Assembly: GCA_022844275.1 (NCBI GenBank)
Contig: JALHMB010000003.1
Coordinates: 62,001 to 126,000 of the forward strand
DNA: 64,000 bases
Direction: 5' to 3'
DNA from: Hyphomicrobiaceae bacterium
Lineage (GTDB): Bacteria > Pseudomonadota > Alphaproteobacteria > Rhizobiales > Hyphomicrobiaceae
Shown: positions 27,157-36,673 of the stretch, in pieces
Layout: every line of letters starts with the position of its first letter
Numbering within the stretch: position 1 is the stretch's first letter
The notes under the pieces: model-generated
Database searches by the model: none
What the model was told of the DNA's origin: nothing
The model's input: only the letters and a program-made list of their open reading frames with translations
Program-made: the position numbers and the translations under genes

Positions 27157-27572
27157 GATCGAACTCTCTCTTCTCCTGATGGGAATGGCGATGCGGAACC
27201 GCACACATTCGGCCCCACAAACTCATTTGGGTGCAGCAATCAGCCTCGGCGACCATCAGTCGTTGTCATAAGTCCGTGATTTATGCGGCTTAGCCGCTCG
27301 CGCACCCCTGCGGGCTGACTTATTGCTGCGCGTGGCTCAAGCTTGTCATGCGCTTCTTCCGGGTAAACCCCGAGAGGATAAGACTGCAAACGACGGTAGC
27401 ATGATCGGCGACGGCGGCATCTCCATGCCAATGCGCCATCCGATTTCGGGACCTACACCAAAGTATGGGTGTGCGCAGACCTACATGCAGCAAGAGCGAA
27501 CGTCGGTCTAATGAAGGCCAGCCGTTTCACCAGATTATGACTGAGGCATAGCCACCAGATCGAGGTAGTGTC
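27157..27572. other. Intergenic region between divergent hydrolase and AraC-type regulator genes
   Basis: About 415 bases carry the promoters of both genes. Divergent orientation is consistent with the AraC-type protein regulating the hydrolase, but no repeated operator was recognised. No additional gene was supported. Confidence 0.45.
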
Positions 27573-28613
27573 GTGCTCAGGATGTCTCGACCCGAAAGTA
27601 CACCGCCATCCTCGTGCGCTGACGACGCGCCCTCGCAATCATGGCATGTCGGCACTCCGCCGCCAGCTTCTCTGGCTGAGTACTCGAGTAGCGCGGAGTC
27701 TTACCGGATCTCAGAAGCGCACGGCCCCCTGCGTGAGCCTCAGAGATCTAGATCCCTCGTTCAGGTATCACCGATCGACTTCATGAAGCGCCGAACTGCC
27801 GGCTGGCATGGCGTGCAGATCGAGCTTATGCAGTTCACGGGCAGCGAGAGAGTAGAGTATCGGTTCCGCGCTTGCCGTCCCATGCTTGTGGCCCATGAAC
27901 GTGGCACGCGCCGCATCGGCGAGACGTCCCTCGAAGGCGTGCCACGATCAGCGCGCCGCGACCTCGCGAAAAAGCTCACACTCGTACCTGCGGGCCATGA
28001 ATACCATGAGTGGCACGAGCCGCGATCACCGCTGCATATCCTGCTGTTCCATTTCGACCCCGACGTGCTGAGCGATTTCGCGGGATCGGATACATTCGCC
28101 ATGACACCGCGGCTCTTCTTCGAGGACGCGGCGCTGTGGGCGACGGTGGCGAAGCTCAAGGATCTTCTCGAGATCCACTCACCGGGGAGTAGTCGCTACA
28201 TGGAGGCACTCGTGGCGGTCTTGACGCATGAGCTTGCGCGCCTCGACAGCCGGCCCGATCGTGTGGATCCGCCACTACGCGGCGGACTTGCCGCTTGGCA
28301 GCAGCGCGCGGTCACCACCTACATCGAAGAGCATCTGAGCGAGCAGATCCCACTCGCGACGCTCGCGCATCTGGCGCGATTGAGTCCCTATCACTTCTGC
28401 CGCGCCTTTAAACAGTCCTTCGGCATTCCTCCGCACCGGTATCATACGAAGCTCCGCATCGAGCGCGCCAAGGCACTGCTGGAGACGCGCGAGCAGCTTT
28501 CGATAACAAAGATTGCTCTCGCCTTGGGCTTCAGCGAGACGAGTTCATTCACCGCGGCATTTCGTCGAGAAACCGGCCTCACGCCTACCGGCTATCACCG
28601 GAGAGCTGCGTGA
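27573..28613 (+). CDS. AraC-family transcriptional regulator
   Basis: This protein of 346 residues has a sensory N-terminal region of no clear family (about residues 80-220) and a C-terminal AraC/XylS DNA-binding domain (about 245-345). The latter has two helix-turn-helix segments: IPLATLAHLARLSPYHFCRA with FKQSFGIPPHRYH, and the second with ITKIALALGFSETSSFTAAF. A GTG start at 27573 with GAGGT 7 bases upstream is used; an ATG at 27582 is nearly equivalent. The first 70 residues look disordered, so a start near residue 70 (MKRRTAGWHG) is also possible. It is divergent from the alpha/beta hydrolase, a possible target. Confidence 0.88.
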   Translation: MLRMSRPESTPPSSCADDAPSQSWHVGTPPPASLAEYSSSAESYRISEAHGPLREPQRSRSLVQVSPIDFMKRRTAGWHGVQIELMQFTGSERVEYRFRACRPMLVAHERGTRRIGETSLEGVPRSARRDLAKKLTLVPAGHEYHEWHEPRSPLHILLFHFDPDVLSDFAGSDTFAMTPRLFFEDAALWATVAKLKDLLEIHSPGSSRYMEALVAVLTHELARLDSRPDRVDPPLRGGLAAWQQRAVTTYIEEHLSEQIPLATLAHLARLSPYHFCRAFKQSFGIPPHRYHTKLRIERAKALLETREQLSITKIALALGFSETSSFTAAFRRETGLTPTGYHRRAA

Positions 28614-28646
28614 TGGCTATCGGTCACGCGCAGCGATGACACAACC

Positions 28647-29198
28647 CTAGGCCAAGCCCTGTGCGCCGCGCGCCATTGCCGCAATGCCTGTACGCGATAC
28701 CTCGACAAGCCCCAGCTCGCGCATGATCGTGATGAACTGCTCGATCTTCGACGACTTGCCCGTGATCTCGAACACGAAGTGCTCGGTCGAGGTATCGACG
28801 ACGCTGGCACGGAAGATCTCGGCGAGGCGCAGTGCCTCGATGCGCTTCTCACCCTTGCCGGAGACCTTGACGAGCGCCAGCTCGCGCTCGATGGGCTGAC
28901 CGGTGACCGTGAGATCGGTCACACTGTGGACCGGGACGAGCCGGTCGAGCTGGTTTCTGATCTGCTGGAGCACCATTGGCGTTCCCGTCGTGACGACGGT
29001 GAAGCGCGAGAGTCGCCGCTCCTCGTCGGTCTCGGAGACGGTGAGGCTCTCGATATTGTAGCCGCGCCCTGAAAAGAGCGAGGCAATCCGCGCGAGCACG
29101 CCAGGCTCGTTGTCGACGAGGATAGAGAACGTATGCCGCTCGGTTGTGTCTTTGCGCTCCTCCAGGAAGTAGGCGGAGCCTGTGCCTTTTTCCGACAT
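28647..29198 (-). CDS. ilvH: Acetolactate synthase small (regulatory) subunit
   Basis: This protein of 183 residues has an ACT domain at about residues 20-95 (HTFSILVDNEPGVLARIASL, FSGRGYNIESL) followed by the C-terminal domain typical of IlvN/IlvH. It binds valine and confers feedback control on the catalytic subunit for branched-chain amino acid synthesis. The ATG at 29198 gives MSEKGTGSAYFLEERKDTTE, similar to related alphaproteobacterial proteins. It lies only 11 bases after a glutathione transferase gene that separates it from the large-subunit gene. Confidence 0.96.
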   Translation of the reverse strand: MSEKGTGSAYFLEERKDTTERHTFSILVDNEPGVLARIASLFSGRGYNIESLTVSETDEERRLSRFTVVTTGTPMVLQQIRNQLDRLVPVHSVTDLTVTGQPIERELALVKVSGKGEKRIEALRLAEIFRASVVDTSTEHFVFEITGKSSKIEQFITIMRELGLVEVSRTGIAAMARGAQGLA

Positions 29199-29209
29199 GG
29201 CGGGTGCCC

Positions 29210-29920
29210 TCAGGCTTTGTGACGGGGATGGTCCGTGCGCGCGGCGCCGGAATGGAAGGTCTCGAGGGGCGTCCAGCCTTCCTCGTAGTGGTCGATGGTC
29301 CAGGGCTCCTGCAGTGCCTCGGTCCGCCATTTCACGAACGCGGGATGCGAGAGCACGGCATCCATGTAGCGGCGCGTCTCCGACGAGACCGGCACCTGAT
29401 ATGTGTCGATCCGCGTCACCACAGGCGCGAACATTGCGTCGGCGGCAGTGAACTTCCCATAGAGGAACTGCCCGCCCGCACCGAAGCGGCGCCGCGCATC
29501 CGCCCACAGTCCCTCGAGGCGGCGGACGTTGTCCGCAACGTCGGAGCCAAGGTCACGCGGCGCGAAGCGCTTGGAGAGATTCATCGGGCAGGTGCTGCGC
29601 AGCGCCTGGAAACCGGCGTGCATCTCGTTCGCCGCAGCACGAGCATGCGCACGCGCTTTCGTGTGGCCAGGCCAGATGCCTTTGTCGGGAAAGCGCTCGT
29701 GGAGATACTCCATGATCGCGAGGCTTTCCCAAACCGTGACATCTCCATCGACGAGGCAGGGCATCTTGCCCGTGGGCGAGACGTCCAGCATCCGCGCCTT
29801 GGAATCCGGGAAGTACATCGGAATGACCGTTTCCTCGAACGTGATGTCGAGAGCGGTCATCAGGATCCACGGCCGGAGCGACCAGGAGGAATAGAGCTTG
29901 TTGGCGACGTAGAGGTGCAT
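29210..29920 (-). CDS. Glutathione S-transferase-family protein
   Basis: This protein of 236 residues has a thioredoxin-like N-terminal domain with YSSWSLRPWI at the catalytic Ser/Tyr position. The glutathione-binding motifs SPTGKMPCL and WESLAIMEYL follow, then an alpha-helical C-terminal domain (FTAADAMFAPVVTRI). It presumably conjugates or reduces electrophiles with glutathione in the cytoplasm. It sits between the two acetolactate synthase subunit genes with gaps of 26 and 11 bases, so it is almost surely on the same transcript. No link with branched-chain amino acid synthesis is known for this family. Confidence 0.92.
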   Translation of the reverse strand: MHLYVANKLYSSWSLRPWILMTALDITFEETVIPMYFPDSKARMLDVSPTGKMPCLVDGDVTVWESLAIMEYLHERFPDKGIWPGHTKARAHARAAANEMHAGFQALRSTCPMNLSKRFAPRDLGSDVADNVRRLEGLWADARRRFGAGGQFLYGKFTAADAMFAPVVTRIDTYQVPVSSETRRYMDAVLSHPAFVKWRTEALQEPWTIDHYEEGWTPLETFHSGAARTDHPRHKA

Positions 29921-29946
29921 GGGATGGTCCCCGTGAAGGCGGGTGC

Positions 29947-31722
29947 TCAGACGAGCACCTTGCCTTCCTTGCCGATGGCCTTGTCGATCTCCTCGGCCGA
30001 GACGTCCTCGCCGAGCAGCATCTGATTGTGCGCCTTGCCCGAGGGAATCATCGGGAAGCAGTTGGCGAGCGCAGCCACGCGGCAGTCGAAGATGAGCGGC
30101 TTATCCTTGACCGCGATCATGGCCTTGATCGCATCATCGAGGTCAGCCGGATGATCGCATCGCATGCCGACGCCGCCATAGGCTTCGGCAAGCTTGACGA
30201 AGTCAGGAAGTGCCTCGGTGTAGCTCTCCGAATAGCGGTTGCCGTGCAGGAGCTGCTGCCACTGGCGCACCATGCCCATGTACTGGTTGTTGAGGATGAA
30301 GACCTTGACCGGCAGGCGATACTGCACGGCCGTCGACATCTCCTGAATGTTCATGAGGATCGAGGCATCGCCGGCGACATCGATGCACAGCGCCTTCGGA
30401 TGGGCAATCTGTGCACCGATCGCGGCCGGCAGACCATAGCCCATGGTGCCGAGGCCGCCGCTGGTCAGCCAGCGGTTCGGCTCGTCGAACTTCAGGAACT
30501 GTGCCGCCCACATCTGGTGCTGACCGACCTCAGTCGAGATGTAAGCGTCGCGATCCTTGATGTGCGCCTGCAGACGCTCGAGCGCGTACTGCGGCATGAT
30601 CACATCATCGAGCTTCTTGTACTTGAGGCTGTTGACCGCGCGCCACTGGTCGATCTGCTTCCACCAGCCTTTGAGCGCGCTCTTCTCCGGCGATGACGCG
30701 AGCCCACGCCAGGCACGGATCATATCCTCGAGCACGTAGGCGCAGTCGCCGACGATGGGCACGTCGACCTTGATGTTCTTGTTGATCGAGGAGGGATCGA
30801 TATCGATGTGAATCTTTCGGCTACCCGGCGAGAACATGTCCGTGCGGCCGGTGATACGATCGTCGAACCGCGCGCCGATGTTGATCATCAGGTCACAGCC
30901 ATGCATGGCCATGTTGGATTCGTATGTGCCGTGCATGCCGAGCATGCCAAGCCACTGCTTGTCGGAGGCGGGGTACGCGCCGAGGCCCATGAGCGTCGAC
31001 GTGATGGGAAAGCCAGTCTGGCGAACGAGCTCGCGCAGGAGCTGGCTCGCCTTAGGCCCCGAATTGATGACGCCGCCGCCCGTGTAGAACAGAGGCCGTT
31101 TGGCCGCAGCCATCAGCTCGACGGCGTGCTGGATGGCGGGCTGGTCGCCCTTGAGCTTCGGACGATAGCTCTTGTGCGCGATGGCCGTGTTCGATGACGA
31201 GACGTAGGTACCCGTCGCGAACTGCACGTCCTTCGGAATGTCGACGACGACAGGACCAGGACGGCCGCTCTTCGCAATGTAGAACGCCTCGTGCAGGATG
31301 CGCGCGAGATCGTTGACGTCCTTGACCAGCCAGTTGTGCTTGGTGCAGGGGCGCGTGATGCCGATGGTGTCGCATTCCTGGAAGGCATCGTTGCCGATCA
31401 GGTGCGTCGGCACCTGCCCGGTGAGGCAGACGATAGGGATGGAATCCATGAGTGCGTCGGTCAACCCGGTGACCGCGTTCGTCGCGCCGGGACCTGACGT
31501 GACGAGGACGACGCCCACCTTGCCGGTCGAGCGCGCGTAGCCCTCGGCAGCGTGGACTGCTCCGCCCTCCTGGCGAACGAGGACGTGCTTGACCTTCTCC
31601 TGCTGGAAGATCTCGTCGTAGATCGGCAGTACGGCACCGCCGGGATAGCCGAAAATGAAATCCACGCCCTGTTCGGCCAGGACCTTGATCACCATCTCGG
31701 CGCCGGTCATCGTGCGTGCCAT
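29947..31722 (-). CDS. ilvI: Acetolactate synthase large (catalytic) subunit
   Basis: This protein of 591 residues is a thiamine-diphosphate enzyme with an N-terminal PYR domain (GAEMVIKVLAEQGVDFIFGY, GGAVLPIYDEI), a central FAD-binding domain and a C-terminal PP domain with the thiamine-diphosphate motif starting GDASILMNIQE and ending LNN. It makes acetolactate and acetohydroxybutyrate for valine, leucine and isoleucine. The ATG at 31722 is preceded by GGAGAGGG. It follows ruvX and miaA on the same strand. Its usual partner ilvH is separated by a glutathione transferase gene. Confidence 0.97.
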   Translation of the reverse strand: MARTMTGAEMVIKVLAEQGVDFIFGYPGGAVLPIYDEIFQQEKVKHVLVRQEGGAVHAAEGYARSTGKVGVVLVTSGPGATNAVTGLTDALMDSIPIVCLTGQVPTHLIGNDAFQECDTIGITRPCTKHNWLVKDVNDLARILHEAFYIAKSGRPGPVVVDIPKDVQFATGTYVSSSNTAIAHKSYRPKLKGDQPAIQHAVELMAAAKRPLFYTGGGVINSGPKASQLLRELVRQTGFPITSTLMGLGAYPASDKQWLGMLGMHGTYESNMAMHGCDLMINIGARFDDRITGRTDMFSPGSRKIHIDIDPSSINKNIKVDVPIVGDCAYVLEDMIRAWRGLASSPEKSALKGWWKQIDQWRAVNSLKYKKLDDVIMPQYALERLQAHIKDRDAYISTEVGQHQMWAAQFLKFDEPNRWLTSGGLGTMGYGLPAAIGAQIAHPKALCIDVAGDASILMNIQEMSTAVQYRLPVKVFILNNQYMGMVRQWQQLLHGNRYSESYTEALPDFVKLAEAYGGVGMRCDHPADLDDAIKAMIAVKDKPLIFDCRVAALANCFPMIPSGKAHNQMLLGEDVSAEEIDKAIGKEGKVLV

Positions 31723-31888
31723 GGGAATACCCTCTCCTTGCAGCGAAGCGATGCCGTGGCGCTGCAGCCGGCCGGAGGGGCGGCGCGCGCAGTTGGCCAA
31801 ACTTCGGATATGGCGGCGTGTTTGACTTCAACCCGCGTAGCGGTCAAGCAATTTCAAGTTATGTGACTCTAGATAGGCCAAAATAGTT

Positions 31889-32767
31889 TCAATATTGCTG
31901 TTCTATAGATTTCCAAGCAATCATATTACGTCGCACCCAAATCTCCTGCCGCTTCACATACTGGCGAGTCTCGAGCTTCCCAGCTTCGATCGCGGCGGCG
32001 AGATCAATCTCACCCCTCAGATGCTGGATCAGCGGTCGCAGGCCATGCGCCCGAGCCGCGGGCAGCTCGGGGTCGAGTGCCAAGGCCGCGATCGCGCGCG
32101 CCTCGTCGAGTGCCCCAGCCCCGATCATGGCGTCGAACCTCTCATCCACGCGGCGTCGCACCTCCTCTCGCGGGCGGCGGATGACGTAGCATTCAGCGTC
32201 TGCTTCCCGGACCAGGGGCACGCCGGGACGGCGCTGCCATTCGGCAAGCGACACGCCCGTGCTCTCCATGACCTCCAGCGCGCGGACGATGCGTTGCGTA
32301 TCCCCCCGATCGAGGCGCGCCGCCATCTCGGGATCGCGTACCGCCAACACATCGTGCAACTCGGCCGCCTGACGAATGCCGGCCTCACGGCGCCAATGCG
32401 CGCGGACCTCTGGCGCGACAGGCGGCACCGGTGCCAATCCTTCGAGCAGGGCTTTGAAATAGAGCCCGGTGCCTCCGACGATCACCGGCCGGCGGCCGGC
32501 TCCTGCGCACCAAGCGAGCGCGTCCGCGACGTCGCTCAGCCACCGCCCGACGGAGTAGGCATCCTTCACGCCCACATGTCCGAAGAGGCGATGCGGAACG
32601 CGCACTTCCTCCTCCGGTGATGGCCGCGCGGTGAGAATGCGCAACTCGCGATAAACCTGCATGGAGTCGGCATTGATGATCGCGCCGCCGTGCCGCTCGG
32701 CCATTTCGAGCGCCAGCGCCGACTTGCCCGAGGCCGTCGGTCCTGCGATCAGGATCGGCGTCGGCAT
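31889..32767 (-). CDS. miaA: tRNA dimethylallyltransferase
   Basis: This protein of 292 residues starts MPTPILIAGPTASGKSALAL, with the P-loop GPTASGKS at residues 8-15. Further signatures are IINADSMQVYRELRILTARP, the DAYSVGRW region and PVIVGGTGLYFKALL. It transfers a dimethylallyl group to A37 of tRNAs that read UNN codons. Length is normal for alphaproteobacteria. It starts 6 bases after the ruvX stop, implying co-translation. Confidence 0.97.
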   Translation of the reverse strand: MPTPILIAGPTASGKSALALEMAERHGGAIINADSMQVYRELRILTARPSPEEEVRVPHRLFGHVGVKDAYSVGRWLSDVADALAWCAGAGRRPVIVGGTGLYFKALLEGLAPVPPVAPEVRAHWRREAGIRQAAELHDVLAVRDPEMAARLDRGDTQRIVRALEVMESTGVSLAEWQRRPGVPLVREADAECYVIRRPREEVRRRVDERFDAMIGAGALDEARAIAALALDPELPAARAHGLRPLIQHLRGEIDLAAAIEAGKLETRQYVKRQEIWVRRNMIAWKSIEQQY

Positions 32768-32773
32768 GACCCG

Positions 32774-33307
32774 CTACGACCCTGTCTTCTGAAGCGCGCG
32801 CATCCGGTCGAGTGCCCCTTGAAGAATGAGCGTCGCCGCCATCTTGTCGATGACCTCGGCGCGGCGCTTGCGCGAAGCATCGGCCTCAATCAGCAGGCGC
32901 TCGGCCTCGGCGGTCGTCAGGCGCTCGTCCCACATCAGAATGGGCACGCCGGCCAACGGCCCGATTAGCCGCGCGAAAGAATGAGACGCCTGCGCGCGTG
33001 GTCCCGTCGAGCCATCGAGGCCGATCGGCAGACCAATGACGAGGCCTGCGACCTTGTGCTCGCGCACGAGGGCGACGAGGCGCGCCGCATCGGCCTTGAA
33101 CTTCGTGCGCCGGATGGTTTCGAGGCCGCTCGCGATGGTGCGCGAGAGATCGGACAGCGCGAGACCCAGTGTCTTCGTGCCGACATCGACACCGATGAGG
33201 CGCGAGCCGGTCGGCAGCACGCCCGCGAAGGCCTCCACGTCCAGGATCACCGCCGCCGGCGCGGGCTTCACGGAAGCGTCAGACGCAGGGGGTTTATCGC
33301 TCGTCAT
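32774..33307 (-). CDS. ruvX: YqgF/RuvX-family Holliday junction resolvase-like nuclease
   Basis: This protein of 177 residues contains the RNase H-like signature: Asp in LIGVDVGTKTLGLALSD, Glu in LMWDERLTT, and Asp in EVIDKMAATLILQ. These form the metal-binding site used by YqgF in 16S pre-rRNA 5' end processing in E. coli. The first 30 residues are an extension before the conserved core, common in alphaproteobacteria. It heads the leftward group ruvX-miaA-ilvI. Confidence 0.95.
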   Translation of the reverse strand: MTSDKPPASDASVKPAPAAVILDVEAFAGVLPTGSRLIGVDVGTKTLGLALSDLSRTIASGLETIRRTKFKADAARLVALVREHKVAGLVIGLPIGLDGSTGPRAQASHSFARLIGPLAGVPILMWDERLTTAEAERLLIEADASRKRRAEVIDKMAATLILQGALDRMRALQKTGS

Positions 33308-33410
33308 TCGGGCCTTATACCTTCACTTCAAGCGGCGCGACAGGCCCCCGCCCGGGATCCGATGCCGGCCCGCACCCGTTAGGAAGATCCCCAAAGGAGT
33401 TTGCACCCCC

Positions 33411-34103
33411 ATGAAGATCACCTGGTTCGGACATTCCTGCTTCCGCATCGAGACCGGGAGCAGCGTGCTCCTGATCGATCCGTTCCTGAAGGGCAATCCG
33501 ACATTCGAGAAATCGGGTATCGCCTGGGAGACAGCCGTCGACGGCGTCACGCATGTCGCGCTCTCGCATGGCCATGACGACCACATCGGCGATGCCGGTG
33601 AGATCTGCAAGCGCAATGGCGCGGCCCTCTTTGCCAACTACGAGCTGGCCATGCACGTGGCCTCGAAAGGCGCCGAGAAACTTCAACCCATGAATACGGG
33701 CGGCACGGTCGCGGTGGACGATTTCGAGCTGACGCTCGTCGATGCGCTGCATTCCTCCTCGAGCGGCGGCGTCTATCTCGGCAATCCGAACGGCATCGTC
33801 GTGACCGCCAAGGAGGGCAAGACCCTCTATCACATGGGCGATACGGAGATGTTCGGCGGCATGAGCCTGATCGCGGAGTTCCACAAGCCCGATATCGGCA
33901 TCGTGCCGATCGGCGATCGCTTCACCATGGGGGCTAAGCGAGCGGCCTTCGCGTGCAAGAAGTTCTTTTCGTTCAAGACGATCCTGCCGTGCCACTACGG
34001 CACGTTCCCGGGGATGCTCGACCCCGATGCCTCTAAGTTCGTCGAGGCCATGGCGGGACATAATGTCAAGGTCCCGAAGGTCGGTGAGGCCGTGACGGCC
34101 TGA
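33411..34103 (+). CDS. UPF0173 metallo-beta-lactamase-fold hydrolase
   Basis: This protein of 230 residues has a metal-binding signature, HGHDDHIGD, preceded by TWFGHSCFRI, plus the later His in ILPCHYGTFPGM and Asp in HMGDTEMF. These are diagnostic of the UPF0173 group. The chemical reaction is not established for this family. The ATG at 33411 is preceded by AAAGGAGT. It is transcribed away from ruvX, and a strong hairpin lies between it and the next gene. Confidence 0.94.
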   Translation: MKITWFGHSCFRIETGSSVLLIDPFLKGNPTFEKSGIAWETAVDGVTHVALSHGHDDHIGDAGEICKRNGAALFANYELAMHVASKGAEKLQPMNTGGTVAVDDFELTLVDALHSSSSGGVYLGNPNGIVVTAKEGKTLYHMGDTEMFGGMSLIAEFHKPDIGIVPIGDRFTMGAKRAAFACKKFFSFKTILPCHYGTFPGMLDPDASKFVEAMAGHNVKVPKVGEAVTA

Positions 34104-34133
34104 CGAAAGCCATCTATGTGAAGCACGAGAAGG

Positions 34134-34171
34134 GCGGCGCGGAACGGACCAACCGGGTCCGGTCGCGCCGC
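34134..34171 (+). terminator. Strong GC-rich hairpin after the UPF0173 gene
   Basis: GCGGCGCG pairs with CGCGCCGC, and inside it CGGACC pairs with GGTCCG around a short loop. The hairpin ends 22 bases before the next start codon. No T run follows, so it may attenuate rather than terminate. Confidence 0.55.
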
Positions 34172-34193
34172 GGTCATGTTGGAGCGAGCGACA

Positions 34194-36539
34194 ATGCAGG
34201 ATAAGGGCGCGCAAGGCGGCGGTCCCGAGATCGCCGAAGAGCCGGCGACAGCACCCGCGCCGAGCCTTGCAGCCTCAGCTGCTCCGGGCGGACCGGGAAC
34301 GCTTTGGCTCTTCACACTGACGACGTTCGTCTCGGCGTTGTTGCTGTTCTCGATCCAGCCGATGTTCGCGAAGATGGTGCTGCCCGTTCTCGGCGGCTCG
34401 CCATCCGTATGGGCGGTGGCGCTCTGCTTCTTCCAGGGCGCGCTGCTCGCGGGCTACTGCTACGCGCATCTCGTCATTCGTCTGATTGGCGCGCGAGCGA
34501 GCGGCTTCATTCACCTCGCGGTGTGCCTGCTCGCGTTCGTCGTGCTGCCGATCGGCCTTCCCGCAGGATGGTCGGAGCCGCCGACCGGCGAGCCATACTT
34601 CTGGCAGCTCGGGCTCTTCACGGTTACCGTCGGTCTCCCGTTCTTCGCGGTCGCGGCGAATGCACCCCTGCTGCAGGCGTGGTTCGCGGCGACCGGTCAT
34701 CCGCACGGACGTGACCCTTACTTCCTCTATGCCGCGAGCAACCTCGGCAGTCTCATCGCGCTGTTGAGCTATCCTCTCCTGCTCGAGCCGGCATTCGGCC
34801 TCAAGGCGCTGAGTGGCATCTGGACGATCGGCTTCGGCGTGCTGGTCGCGCTGCTGGCGGTATCCTATGTCGTAGTGCGCGCAGCTCCGTCCACGGCGGC
34901 TGCGGAAGCATCCAGTGCCGACGCCGGTCCGGAGCCGACATGGCCCGCGCGGCTTGCCTGGGTCGGCCTTGCGCTCATCCCTTCGGCGCTTCTCACGGCT
35001 TTCACGACGCACGTGTCGACCGACGTCGCGTCGGCGCCGCTCATCTGGGTGCTACCGCTCGCGCTCTATCTGCTGACGTTCGTGCTCGTCTTTCGCGAGC
35101 GCTCGTTGATCCCGATGCCGGTCCTGCTCGCGGCGCATCTGGCTTCGGTAATCTTCGCACTGCTTGTCCTCTCACAAACGGTCAAGGAAGGCTGGTTCCT
35201 CACCGCCGGCGCCGGCGTGGCCGTCTTTTTCACGTCCGCCATGGTTGCGCACCGCACGCTCTACGAAGCGCGTCCGAGCGCCGCTTATCTCACGGAGTTC
35301 TATCTCTGGATGTCACTCGGCGGCGTGCTCGGCGGCCTCTTCGCGGCATTGATCGCGCCGAAGATCTTCTCGGAGGTCTTCGAGTATCCGCTGCTGCTCG
35401 CTCTCTCCATGGCCTGCCGGCCGGGTGCGCTCTCGATCTCGTTCAAGGATCGCGACGAGTTGCTCGTCATGTGGCTGCTGATCGCCACGGGCATCCTGGC
35501 GCTGATCTGGATTCCGTGGATGGCGACGACGTTCGACCTGAGCTATGGCGAATATGGAATGACGGCAGCCATCGCCGCTCTCTTCGGCGTCGGCGTGCTG
35601 TTGTTCTGGAAATGGCCGCCACGCCAGCTCGTGATGGCCCTCATGATGTTCGCGGCCATCGTCGTCTATCCCTCAGGCGTAAAGCGCGGTGACGCCCAGC
35701 GCAGCTACTTCGGCGTCTATCGCGTCGGCTCGGCGGGAGATTTCAATATCCTTATGCACGGCACGACGCTGCACGGTGCCCAGCGCGTGCGCGACGACAA
35801 GGGCGAGGAGATCAACGAGCGGCCTGTCCCCGGAACGTACTATTACCCGAAGAGCCCGATGGCGCAGTCCGTGCGCATCATCGGCGAGGCGCTCGCGAAG
35901 ACCGCACCCGAAGGTAGTCCGCAGGGCCTCGGGCGCTACGGCGTGATCGGCCTCGGTGCCGGCTCGCTCTCTTGTCTCTCGAAGCCCGGCGAACAGTGGC
36001 GCTTCTTCGAGATCGATCCGCTCATGGTCTCGATCGCCACGAACCCCGATAACTTCTCGTTCCTCTCGCGCTGCCAACCCAAGGCCGACATCGTGCTCGG
36101 TGATGCCCGCCTCACCATGAGCAAGGAACCTGACAACAGCTTCGATGTCATCATCGTTGATGCTTTCTCGTCGGATGCCGTGCCTGTGCACTTGATGACG
36201 GCCGAGGCGCTGAGCCTCTTCCTCGCGAAGATCAAGCCGACCGGCGTGTTCGTGCTACACGTCTCCAACCGCTATCTCGATCTCGATGGCGTCGTCGCTG
36301 CGACCTTGCCGCTCGTGAATGGCGCCAAGGCCGTGATCGTGTCGGACGATGCAGCGGACGGCAGCTATGCCGAGACGAGTTCGACCGTTGTCGTCGTCGG
36401 GAAGAGCGATGAGGCACTCGAGCCCTTCCGCAAGCTCGAGACCAACATCGATCTCGATCCACGCGGCCTCAGGCCATGGACCGATGACTTCTCGGACATC
36501 ATCGGGCCATTCCGCTCGAAGCTCAAGCTGAGATACTAA
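34194..36539 (+). CDS. Membrane protein fused to a spermidine synthase-like domain
   Basis: This protein of 781 residues has about twelve hydrophobic segments between residues 35 and 505, opening with FTLTTFVSALLLFSIQPMFA and AKMVLPVLGGSPSVW. A soluble spermidine-synthase-like Rossmann domain follows (about 560-770): GVIGLGAGSLSCL for the cofactor loop, FFEIDPLMV, and the acidic VDAFSSDAVPVHLMT. This fusion family is widespread in proteobacteria but its product has not been established. The ATG at 34194 with GGAG nine bases ahead is chosen; an ATG at 34176 is also in frame. Polyamine production at the membrane is only a guess from the fold. Confidence 0.87.
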   Translation: MQDKGAQGGGPEIAEEPATAPAPSLAASAAPGGPGTLWLFTLTTFVSALLLFSIQPMFAKMVLPVLGGSPSVWAVALCFFQGALLAGYCYAHLVIRLIGARASGFIHLAVCLLAFVVLPIGLPAGWSEPPTGEPYFWQLGLFTVTVGLPFFAVAANAPLLQAWFAATGHPHGRDPYFLYAASNLGSLIALLSYPLLLEPAFGLKALSGIWTIGFGVLVALLAVSYVVVRAAPSTAAAEASSADAGPEPTWPARLAWVGLALIPSALLTAFTTHVSTDVASAPLIWVLPLALYLLTFVLVFRERSLIPMPVLLAAHLASVIFALLVLSQTVKEGWFLTAGAGVAVFFTSAMVAHRTLYEARPSAAYLTEFYLWMSLGGVLGGLFAALIAPKIFSEVFEYPLLLALSMACRPGALSISFKDRDELLVMWLLIATGILALIWIPWMATTFDLSYGEYGMTAAIAALFGVGVLLFWKWPPRQLVMALMMFAAIVVYPSGVKRGDAQRSYFGVYRVGSAGDFNILMHGTTLHGAQRVRDDKGEEINERPVPGTYYYPKSPMAQSVRIIGEALAKTAPEGSPQGLGRYGVIGLGAGSLSCLSKPGEQWRFFEIDPLMVSIATNPDNFSFLSRCQPKADIVLGDARLTMSKEPDNSFDVIIVDAFSSDAVPVHLMTAEALSLFLAKIKPTGVFVLHVSNRYLDLDGVVAATLPLVNGAKAVIVSDDAADGSYAETSSTVVVVGKSDEALEPFRKLETNIDLDPRGLRPWTDDFSDIIGPFRSKLKLRY

Positions 36540-36544
36540 GCTCT

Positions 36545-36666
36545 TCCCGCTCTCCCCATGGTCTTCAATGGGGGTCGGGGTGAGGGGCAGGAACTTGCGC
36601 GACGTCAGCGTATGCCGCCGCACCTCATCCTAACCTTCGCCCCGTAAGCACGGGGAGAAGGGACTC
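36545..36666. repeat. Palindromic intergenic repeat element (two inverted halves)
   Basis: Two related arms face each other between convergent genes. The left arm has CTCTCCCC...GGGGTCGGGGTGAGGGG; the right arm has CACCTCATCCTAACCTTCGC then CCCCGTAAGCACGGGG. Each can fold as a hairpin. Motifs like TGAGGGG / CCTCATCC with a C4GT...ACG4 core belong to short palindromic elements that occur in many copies in Hyphomicrobiales genomes. It may also work as a transcription terminator for both flanking genes. Confidence 0.7.
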
Positions 36667-36673
36667 CCTTGCT

